IMG/VR virus record: IMGVR_UViG_3300042542_002003
Location: 1 to 26,238 of that record
DNA: 26,238 nt
Source: a virus
Strand: one strand, 5' to 3'
Below the pieces are notes generated by a model. That model was not told where the DNA came from. It searched no databases and saw only the letters and a list, made by a program, of their open reading frames with translations. Shown here piece after piece: positions 1-7,436 of the stretch; the first letter of the stretch is position 1, and every line of letters begins with the position of its first letter. The position numbers and the translations under genes are program-made.

Positions 1-3000
1 CCCAGCCCCTGCGCCTTCTTCTCCTGCAGCGAGAGCAGGTCGTAGCCCTCGGCCTCCCGTGCCGCCTTCTCCGCTGCCCAGGCGATCTCGGCATCCTGTC
101 GGGCGTACTCCGCGGCCAGCCGCAGCTCATCGGCCGCTGCCTGCCGGGTGGCGGGCATGTTCGGCAGCTGGTCCTCCAGCGGCAGGGTGGGGTCCATGGC
201 GGCCAGCTCCCGCTGCACCGCCCTGATGTCCGCCGATGGGGCCGGGGGGAGCTCCAGCGGCTGCATCTCGGTGGGCCGGACCTCGCCGTTGGCGATCGCC
301 CGCTGAATGGCATGGGCCTCCAGCGTTGCCCGATCGGGTTCGGGGATCGGTGGCGGCGCCGGCGGCGGAGGGGCCAGCTCCTGTGGGGTGGCCTTCATGC
401 CACTGCTGGCCAGTTCCCGCTCGATGCTGTCGCCGATCTCCCGTTGGATCTGCTTGGCCACGATCGAAGCGTTCTCGCCCTGCGCGATCCGCTCGGCTCC
501 CTGGCTCAGCAGCTCCCCCACGGGGCCGGATTGGTTCTTGAGGGTGTCGAACAGGCCCAGGGCCTGTTGCGCATCGGCCACCCGCTGGCCGGCGGCGGCC
601 GTGTCGATCGTGGTGGCGCCGGCCTCGCTCAGGGCATCGGCGTTCCGGGTGGCGAACCCGAACAGGCGTCGGTCCTTGGCCAGGCCCGACCGGACATCGG
701 CGACCAGCTCGGCCCGCTGCAGCATCGGGTTCAGCACTTCATCGCCGAACAGGCCGCCCTGCGCCGACGGGGCCACCACGTTGCCCTGCTGCTTGGCCTG
801 GTCCAGCACCTCGCGGAAGGTGTCCTCGGTCATCTTCGGCCGCTGCTTCAGCACCTGATAGGCGCCGCGCATCCCCGGCTCATCCAGGCCAGATTCCCCC
901 AGGGCCACGAAGCGGCCCAGCCGCTGCTCGCCGTTTATTGCCTGCTGGAAGATGTCATCCGGCAGTCGGCTCAGGGCCAGGCCCTGCCGCCCCCAGCCCT
1001 TGTCGAGGGGGATGCCGGCGGCTTGCAGCTGCGCCTGATCGGTCAGCCCGGTGGATCGGATGAACTTCGCCGCATCGAACGGGGTGCCGTTGCCTGCGCT
1101 GATGTTGCTGATCGCCCCGGCCGCCCGTGCTCCCGCGGGGGTGGTGGCGTTCACTTCCTCCACCCGCAGCGATGGGATGCCCAGCCGCTTGGCCAGGGCC
1201 AGGCGATTGTGACCGTCCACCGCCTTGGTTTTCCCGTCGCGGGAATCCGGAAACACCTTCAGGACCCCCTCAGCGTTGGGGTCCCACCGCTCAACGCCGC
1301 CCAGCGACTGGCCCATCTGCTCGCCTTGGGCGTTGACGCCTTCCTTGTACTGGAGCTCCTTAGGCGCCGCGTAGATGTCCTCGGTTCGCATTGTGCGGAT
1401 GTCACCCCGCAGCCGGTTCGGCACGATCGTGGTGCCATCAGCGGACAGGGCCTGTATCCCGTTGATCACCTCCTCGCGGGAGAAGGGCCACTCCTTGCCG
1501 GTGTCGTCGCTGATCCGCTGCGCCAGGGCGGGGCTGGCGTCCGGGTGTGACAGCTCCTCCAGGGTGGTGGCCGGAAGCCTGTCGAGCTGCGCCGACCACG
1601 GCTGCAGGTCGCCAGCGCCATTCAGGTAGATGTCGCTGAGCCGATCGGTGGGAATGCCGGCCCAGGCCTCGCTGATCTCCTCCCGTGGTTGCGGCATCGG
1701 CCGGGAGGCGATGACCTCCTCGATCTGCTGGAGCACCGGGCCACCATCGGCGCCGACGGTCGCCAGCGCATGGAGCTCGGCCGGGTCCAGCTGGCTGACC
1801 AGCTTCTGAGCATCCGCCACTTCTGGCAGGGCAGGGTCGTAGGACCACGGATCAGGCAGGGGATCCATCTCGGCCGCCGCTGCCGCGGGCGGCTCGGCGG
1901 CAACCTGTAAGGGATCCTTACCAGTTGCCGCCGCGGGTGCTGGTGCCTCCACGGGGGTGGTGACCGGAACGGCCTCTGGAGCGACCGGCGCGGCATCGGC
2001 CGCAGTTGCCGCAACGGGCTTCGGCTCCACGGGGGTGGTGCCCGGCTGCTGCCCACCACGACCCCAGCGGGCCAGCACTGCATCGCGGGCTTGGTCGGGG
2101 GTCTGCGGGACCGGGACCGGGGCCGGCTTCTCCAGCGCCTGCTCGGTGAAGCGCTGCTGCCCCTCGATGTCCTCCACCAGGCCCCTGGCCTTCAGCTTCT
2201 CCCCGGCGGTGGTGTGGGCGGTGTTGGCGCCGGCCGCCCGCTGGTATCGGCGGATGTTGCCAAAGCCTTTGCCCACGGCCCTGGCACCAGCCGATCCGGC
2301 CAGGCCCAGCAGCTCGCCGCCGACGATGTTGGGGATCAGGCTCTTGACGGCCGCCGTCACCCGGTCGTCCTTGGTCGGGTCCACCGCCAGCGGGACGCCT
2401 TGGATGCCGGTGAAGGCCTCCACCATGTTGCTCATGTTGCCCTGGGTCGAGTCCTGCAGCAGGGCGCTCAGCCCTTGCTGCACACCCAGCGCGGTGCCCC
2501 AGCGCAGACCCCTGGCGGCCCAGCCCGTGCCGCCAGTGGCGAGGCGGCTCCCGACAGCTCCGCCAACCGGCAGGGTGCCGATCTCGATCCCAGCCATGCG
2601 GCCCGTGTTGTCGATCACACCGCGCTGGCCCTCGGTCAGATCCTCCGGTTGCTTGGCTCCGAGGGCCCGGTAGCCGGCCCTGGTGAAGGCATTCAGCGCA
2701 CGGCCCGGCGGGGAGCGGCGGGGATCGGCGTATCTGCCGGGAGCCAGGATCTTCTGGCCCAGGGAGATCACCCCTTCCCCTGCCGTCTGGATGGCGCCGT
2801 AGACACCTGAAGCCCCCAGCTGCCGCGCCACGGGGGAAGCCCTGAGGATCAGGTTGGCCACGGGGTCTTGGACCCCGGCCAGCCACGGGCTCACGCGCTG
2901 GGCCGTCCCCGGCGTTTGCGTTGCCTGGAGGCTGCTGATCTGCTTCCCGGCATACCGCAGTTCATTCAGGATCGGATGCCACCACGGTTTCTGCGCGGCC

Positions 3001-3122
3001 TTGGCTTTTGGCTTGGCCTTCGGCTTAGGGCCGGGGGTCGGCGGCGGCGGGGTGTGATCCTGCGAGTGGTCGTCGCCGACCAGCTGCCAGCGGCCATTCT
3101 TCTCGACGAGTGTTTGTGGCAT
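1..3122 (-). CDS. Giant internal virion (gp16-position) protein with ParB-like motif, 3' end outside window
   Basis: One open frame runs from an ATG at 3122 to the window edge, at least 1040 codons with no stop, so the C-terminus is missing. It is the last ejection-protein gene in the T7 order, so I infer a large protein injected with the DNA. Residues about 20-45 form a Pro/Lys-rich linker. Residues about 80-300 are Ala/Gly-rich with short hydrophobic stretches. A Pro/Ala-rich linker sits around 330-420. Residues 635-648 read VDGHNRLALAKRLG, which fits the ParB/sulfiredoxin-type box (DGHxR followed by a helix). The rest is charged and helical. The start overlaps the upstream stop as TGATG. 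Phage polyvalent proteins are known to embed ParB-like domains. Whether this one is active cannot be told from sequence. Confidence 0.8.
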   Translation of the reverse strand, partial: MPQTLVEKNGRWQLVGDDHSQDHTPPPPTPGPKPKAKPKAKAAQKPWWHPILNELRYAGKQISSLQATQTPGTAQRVSPWLAGVQDPVANLILRASPVARQLGASGVYGAIQTAGEGVISLGQKILAPGRYADPRRSPPGRALNAFTRAGYRALGAKQPEDLTEGQRGVIDNTGRMAGIEIGTLPVGGAVGSRLATGGTGWAARGLRWGTALGVQQGLSALLQDSTQGNMSNMVEAFTGIQGVPLAVDPTKDDRVTAAVKSLIPNIVGGELLGLAGSAGARAVGKGFGNIRRYQRAAGANTAHTTAGEKLKARGLVEDIEGQQRFTEQALEKPAPVPVPQTPDQARDAVLARWGRGGQQPGTTPVEPKPVAATAADAAPVAPEAVPVTTPVEAPAPAAATGKDPLQVAAEPPAAAAAEMDPLPDPWSYDPALPEVADAQKLVSQLDPAELHALATVGADGGPVLQQIEEVIASRPMPQPREEISEAWAGIPTDRLSDIYLNGAGDLQPWSAQLDRLPATTLEELSHPDASPALAQRISDDTGKEWPFSREEVINGIQALSADGTTIVPNRLRGDIRTMRTEDIYAAPKELQYKEGVNAQGEQMGQSLGGVERWDPNAEGVLKVFPDSRDGKTKAVDGHNRLALAKRLGIPSLRVEEVNATTPAGARAAGAISNISAGNGTPFDAAKFIRSTGLTDQAQLQAAGIPLDKGWGRQGLALSRLPDDIFQQAINGEQRLGRFVALGESGLDEPGMRGAYQVLKQRPKMTEDTFREVLDQAKQQGNVVAPSAQGGLFGDEVLNPMLQRAELVADVRSGLAKDRRLFGFATRNADALSEAGATTIDTAAAGQRVADAQQALGLFDTLKNQSGPVGELLSQGAERIAQGENASIVAKQIQREIGDSIERELASSGMKATPQELAPPPPAPPPIPEPDRATLEAHAIQRAIANGEVRPTEMQPLELPPAPSADIRAVQRELAAMDPTLPLEDQLPNMPATRQAAADELRLAAEYARQDAEIAWAAEKAAREAEGYDLLSLQEKKAQGL

Positions 3123-6100
3123 CAGGGTCTCCTCGTGATGGATTGGCGGGCCCTGATCAGCGCCTGCCGGATCTTCGCGGCGCCAAGTGACGCCATGTTC
3201 CCGGCGCTGTCGCCGTCGTAACTGCCGCGACCGCTGGGGCCCTGCACCGCGGCCCACTCATCGGCCAGTGCGCGATGGGCGGCGTTGAGGTTGTTGCTGC
3301 GTCCTGCCAGGTAATCGCGGAGCGCCGGCCGCTTGTCGCTGTTGAGCACGTAGGCCCAGAACATCTTCTGTTGGTTGGCGGGGCTCATCGGGGCGCCAGG
3401 GGGCAGCCCGGCCGCCATCCGCGCCTTCGTGAGGTTCCCCGGTATCCACTGAGCGAATCCGACGGCGAAAACCTGCCCGGCGGACTGCATCCGCTCAACC
3501 TGTCCGATCGACATCGAGGTGAGCTTGATCTGTCGGCCCGACCCAGTGGTGCCGTAGTTGACGGAATTGAAGCCGCCTTCACCGCTGCTGATCAGGGCGG
3601 CCAGGCCCCCGTGGTCGCCGGACCACCCGCCACCGCCACCGCCGCCCATGGGGAGGGGGCGGCTATCCCAGTTGCCCCCTCCCATGACAGGGCCTCCGCC
3701 ACCACGGGCACGCATCGAGATCGTGAACTGGCCGGGTGTCGCGCCGCGGGCCCCAAACGATGGCCACTCGGCGGCCGATGCTGGCCTTGCCCCCGTGGCG
3801 GCATCCATCGCCCAGCGGCCGAAGCTGCCCAGCGCTGACTGCCCCTGCGAGGCCATTGAAGTCAGATAGCGCTGCGGTGTCGTGATGGCGCTGCTCTGGT
3901 CCTCTAGGCGCTTCTTCGCTTCCGGTGGCACGTTGATCCCGTAGCGGGCCGCCTGGATCCGCAGGAACTCGGCTGGCGATGGTGCCAGCGCATCCGCGGC
4001 GGCACGCCTGATCTGGGGGGAGAAGCCGCCACCGTTCGCGGCGTTCACAAGCTCGCGGCCGATCGCCTCCTTGCTCAGGATCGACTCGTTCTGGTAGTTC
4101 CGCAGCCGCTGCTGCCGGTTGGGCATCGTGTCGAGCTGCCTGGTGTCGAAGGTCGGCGGCGCGGGAGGCCCTGCTGGCTTGCCGCTGGGCTTGGGTGCGT
4201 TGGGATCCGGCGCCATCGCGTTGAGCCCTGGCAACGAGGGCGCACCGGAGACGCGCCCGCCGGGAAACAGGCGATTGAATGCCGCCTGGTTCTTGGCTGC
4301 GAACTCTGCGGCGGCACGGCTCGCCACCTCGTAGGTCTCGCCAGGGTCCAGCGGCCCCCCTTTCTTCGCAGCGGCTGCAGCGACAGCGCTATTCACCGCC
4401 GGGTACATGGCCGCGTTGAACCGCCGGACCGACTCGGCCACGTTGGCGGCCCGCTCGGTCCTGGCGTTGGCGCTGCCGGCCCGCTGAAGCTCCTTGTAGT
4501 CGGCCCCGTAGTTGGCGGCCAGGCCCGCATCCTTGGCCGCTTCCACCGCCCGGTTCACCTCAGCAGAAGCGAGGGTGCTGGCCTTGGAATCCTTGCTGCG
4601 GATGATCGATTCGAGCTTCGATGCCGTCTCCCCGAACTTTGCCGGGTTGATCTGCCCGCGCATCGCCGCCAGCTCCCGCCGCAGGGCCGCCGGGTTGAAG
4701 TCGGCGCCCCAGCTGTCGCGGGCCTGGGCCAGCACCTCCTCGCCGGCATCCGGGGCATAGCTCTTCCCCTTGATGTCGATCTGGAGACCCAGCTGGTCAT
4801 TGATCGCCTTGAGCAGCGGCGCCACGGGGGCGCCCGGGTTCTCCTGCCGGAACCGCGCCAGGATCTGGTCGGCCCGCTGCACCATGGCGGCCTGGTCGAG
4901 GGGGCCTTCGTTGCCGGGCTGGTAGATGCCCCCCAAGGCTGGCAGGTTGCCGGCGGCCGGGGCGCCGTTGATCAGCATGTCCGAGAAGTTCTGGACCCCC
5001 TGCTCCTCCAACTGCTTCTGCCTCGCATAGCCGTACTTCATCTCGATGTCGATCGATGCCTCGGGGAACATCTGCGCCAGCGTCTGCTGCACCGCTCGCT
5101 TGGCCACCGGATCCCAGTACGTGGGCCCCGCCTTAATCCGGTCCACAATGTTCTTGAACACCGGATCTTGCCCATAGGCCGCTTCAGTTCGCAGTGCTTT
5201 GTAGACCGTTTCCGCCAGCTTCAGCGGCTGCCCGCCGTTCCCCATCAGGCCGGAGTGGTAGGCCAGGATCTTGGCCGCCTGGGTCATCACCTCGGCCTGT
5301 GCGTCCTCGTTGAAGGTGGGGCTTTTCCGGTCGAGCATCACCCCTGGGCTGCCGATCGTGATCTGGGGTGCCTTGCTCAGCGCCTGCCGCTGCACATCCA
5401 TGACCAGGCTGCGGATCTGCCCGGCGGCCACCCCCGGCAGGGTGCTGTCGAGGAACTTCACCCGGTCCTCGCGGGCCCGGTTGTCGACCTTCTCCTCGGC
5501 CGCCGTGATCTTCGGCAGGGCGTAATTCAGGAAGCCCGGCGATGTGATGTCCAGTCCAAACTTCTCGGTGAGCTGCTTGATGTAGCCCGCCTTCAGCTGC
5601 GCCAGGGCCCCCTGCCCCTTGTCGGGCGAGAGGAACATGGCTGGGCCCATCTCCTCGTAGGCGCCCAGCATCCCCGCCTCGGCCTCGGCACCGGCCAGCT
5701 TCGCCAGCCCCCGCTGCACCCCCTGCTCCCGGTAGGGGTTCAGCAGGTTCATCAGGATGCCGCCTTCCGGGTCGCGTTTGCCCAGTTCGCGGTTGGCCTT
5801 GGCGTAATCGAAGGCGCCCGCCTCGTTGGTCGCATCCGCCTGGCTGAGGGCCCGCAGCGCCATGTTCTTGGCGAAGACCTGCGCCTCCCCCTGCCGCGAT
5901 GCCCAGCCGGCGGCAGCTTCCCCCGCGCCCTGCAGCACGCTGGTGATGTTGGCGTTGAATGGCGCCAGCGCTTGCGCCAGCTCCTGGAATCGGTTGACGC
6001 CGCCGTAGCTGGCCTGGTCCGGGCCTCGAAGCGTGGTGATCCCCTGCAGCTGGGGCAGGGCCGGCGGCCCCGCAATGGCGCCCGCCTGGATCTGCGCCGG

Positions 6101-6166
6101 CTGGATGAAGGCCTGCACCGGCCGGGCTTCCGGGTTGACCTGACCCAGGGGGAGATTCGTTTCCAT
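3122..6166 (-). CDS. Internal virion protein, gp15 position, with C-terminal lysozyme-like domain
   Basis: This 1014-residue protein follows the gp14-like gene with a TGATG overlap and precedes the giant protein with another. The first 660 residues are Ala/Gln-rich and helical without a motif I recognise, as in T7 gp15-type core proteins. A Pro-rich linker lies near 660-690 and a Gly-rich linker near 830-855. The last 160 residues look like a lysozyme/lytic transglycosylase: LISSGEGGFNSVNYG, with E863 as the likely catalytic acid, then VGFAQWIPGNLTKAR and a conserved-looking SPANQQKMFWAYVL helix. The inferred role is local cell-wall cutting during DNA ejection. In T7 this activity lies at the N-terminus of gp16, so the domain here is on the other side of the gene boundary. 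The domain call is by eye. Confidence 0.85.
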   Translation of the reverse strand: METNLPLGQVNPEARPVQAFIQPAQIQAGAIAGPPALPQLQGITTLRGPDQASYGGVNRFQELAQALAPFNANITSVLQGAGEAAAGWASRQGEAQVFAKNMALRALSQADATNEAGAFDYAKANRELGKRDPEGGILMNLLNPYREQGVQRGLAKLAGAEAEAGMLGAYEEMGPAMFLSPDKGQGALAQLKAGYIKQLTEKFGLDITSPGFLNYALPKITAAEEKVDNRAREDRVKFLDSTLPGVAAGQIRSLVMDVQRQALSKAPQITIGSPGVMLDRKSPTFNEDAQAEVMTQAAKILAYHSGLMGNGGQPLKLAETVYKALRTEAAYGQDPVFKNIVDRIKAGPTYWDPVAKRAVQQTLAQMFPEASIDIEMKYGYARQKQLEEQGVQNFSDMLINGAPAAGNLPALGGIYQPGNEGPLDQAAMVQRADQILARFRQENPGAPVAPLLKAINDQLGLQIDIKGKSYAPDAGEEVLAQARDSWGADFNPAALRRELAAMRGQINPAKFGETASKLESIIRSKDSKASTLASAEVNRAVEAAKDAGLAANYGADYKELQRAGSANARTERAANVAESVRRFNAAMYPAVNSAVAAAAAKKGGPLDPGETYEVASRAAAEFAAKNQAAFNRLFPGGRVSGAPSLPGLNAMAPDPNAPKPSGKPAGPPAPPTFDTRQLDTMPNRQQRLRNYQNESILSKEAIGRELVNAANGGGFSPQIRRAAADALAPSPAEFLRIQAARYGINVPPEAKKRLEDQSSAITTPQRYLTSMASQGQSALGSFGRWAMDAATGARPASAAEWPSFGARGATPGQFTISMRARGGGGPVMGGGNWDSRPLPMGGGGGGGWSGDHGGLAALISSGEGGFNSVNYGTTGSGRQIKLTSMSIGQVERMQSAGQVFAVGFAQWIPGNLTKARMAAGLPPGAPMSPANQQKMFWAYVLNSDKRPALRDYLAGRSNNLNAAHRALADEWAAVQGPSGRGSYDGDSAGNMASLGAAKIRQALIRARQSITRRP

Positions 6167-6984
6167 CAGTTGCCCTTGGGCTCAGCGGCCTTCTTCATCC
6201 CGGCCGCGCTGTTCATGTAGGTGCCCACACCACCCAGCAGGGCCGACCCGATCCGCAGCGCCGCCGGGCCGCCGCCGGGCCTAGGGCCGGTCATCGACGG
6301 GGCCGCCGGCTGCATCAGCGCCGGCATAGGCGCAAACGGCTCCATCGGCTCGATGTAGACCGTTGGCGTGTAAAACTGCTGGCTGTTCCACTCGCTCAGA
6401 TACCGGCCCACCAGGGCGGTCTGTTCCCGGTTGAACTGGTTGCGCTGCAGGCCCTCGTTGATCCGGGCGATCGTGTTGTAGTCGCCGGCCTGCTTGGCAT
6501 AGTTGTTGATCAGTTGATCGACGGACAGGCCCTCGGCATCCATGGCCTGCACCGAGGCCCTGGCCTGCAGCGTCCGCCAGCCGTACTGCTGCTGGGCCAC
6601 CGCCGCCTGCATCGACACCTCCTGCAGGCGATCCGATGCCGCCTGCGAGTTGCCGATGAACTCCGCGCCGGCGGCGGCCCGGTTGTCGCGCACCAGGTTG
6701 GCCTGGTTGATCTGCTTCGCCAGCTCGAAGCTCTGCAGCTGATGCACATAGCCCAGCTGCTGCTGGTACTGCACCTGCTGCCCCCAGAACTGATACCGGG
6801 CATTCGCATCGCTGAAGCGCTGGTTCTGATCGGCTTGCCACTGCGCGAACCGATTGGTCGCCTGCTGGAAGGCGCTCTGATTCAGGTAGTCCTGCTTTGC
6901 GGCCGCGCTTTGCTGCCCGGCCCCGAACAGGTTCAGCGCCGTGCTGACACCCGCAACGCCTGCGCTGATCGGATCGATGATCAC
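6166..6984 (-). CDS. Internal virion protein, gp14-like
   Basis: A 272-residue protein starting at a GTG (6984) that overlaps the previous stop as GTGA. The N-terminus (MIIDPISAGVAGVSTALNLF) is a Gly/Ala-rich hydrophobic segment. A long Gln-rich helical region follows (about residues 30-200) with repeated QQ and YQ pairs, then a Pro/Gly-rich tail. Size and composition match T7 gp14-type core proteins (about 196 residues in T7), which are ejected and associate with the outer membrane. Position between the gp13-like gene and the gp15-position gene supports this. The assignment rests on order and composition more than on a sharp motif. Confidence 0.82.
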   Translation of the reverse strand: MIIDPISAGVAGVSTALNLFGAGQQSAAAKQDYLNQSAFQQATNRFAQWQADQNQRFSDANARYQFWGQQVQYQQQLGYVHQLQSFELAKQINQANLVRDNRAAAGAEFIGNSQAASDRLQEVSMQAAVAQQQYGWRTLQARASVQAMDAEGLSVDQLINNYAKQAGDYNTIARINEGLQRNQFNREQTALVGRYLSEWNSQQFYTPTVYIEPMEPFAPMPALMQPAAPSMTGPRPGGGPAALRIGSALLGGVGTYMNSAAGMKKAAEPKGN

Positions 6985-7436
6985 TTCGGCACCCCTTCAA
7001 ACCTGCAGAACAGAGCGCAGCTGGGGCCGAACTGGGCCGGCGGGTGAACCGTGAACCCCAACGATTTCAACCACCGAATCGAGCCCATGTTTTTGGCAAA
7101 AACCCAGTTACTGAGCGGACCATAGCGCTGGAGGCAGCGGCCTACCCAGCCCTGCCCCTCCCGGATGAACTGCCGCCGGTTGGCAGCAGTGGCCAGAAGT
7201 CCATCAGTGCAAAGCAGCCAGATCACGCCGCCTTCGCAGACCCCGCACAGCGCCACTGGCACGCCGCCGTCGTCAATCACGGCATGGCATTCGTGGTCGA
7301 GACTGGCCTGCCAGCTCTGCCGCACGGCTTCGAGGGGGCTCAGGCGATCGCTCAGCCACACCTCGCGGCGGTCCGCTTCCCGCAGGTTGTGGCCGATGAA
7401 GTCCACCACATCGCTGGTGGCCATGGCCCATCTCAT
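6981..7436 (-). CDS. Internal virion protein A, gp13-like with acetyltransferase-like fold
   Basis: A 151-residue protein starting at ATG 7436, which overlaps the tail tube B stop as ATGA. A longer in-frame reading extends upstream, but it would run deep into the tail tube gene and its extra sequence is shadow-like. The C-terminal half has the GNAT-like pattern VFAKNMGSIRWLKSLGF (N..S..WL..LGF), as in the T7 gp13 family, whose members resemble acetyltransferases but act in the virion. Length matches T7 gp13 (138 residues). It sits exactly between the gp12-like and gp14-like genes. Acetyl-CoA binding is not evident. A structural role in head/core assembly is the likely one. Confidence 0.83.
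   Translation of the reverse strand: MRWAMATSDVVDFIGHNLREADRREVWLSDRLSPLEAVRQSWQASLDHECHAVIDDGGVPVALCGVCEGGVIWLLCTDGLLATAANRRQFIREGQGWVGRCLQRYGPLSNWVFAKNMGSIRWLKSLGFTVHPPAQFGPSCALFCRFEGVPK

Noticed and set aside
291-300. HIP1-type GCGATCGC octamers (here, near 7344 and near 23288) as a cyanobacterial signature
   Set aside because: Three copies in 26 kb of GC-rich DNA is little above chance, so this is not evidence for the host.
1918-2886. 322-residue minus-strand frame and several plus-strand frames in 1-3100
   Set aside because: They are Arg/Gly/Pro-rich shadows of the open frame that runs from 3122 to the window edge. That frame has natural composition and a coupled start.
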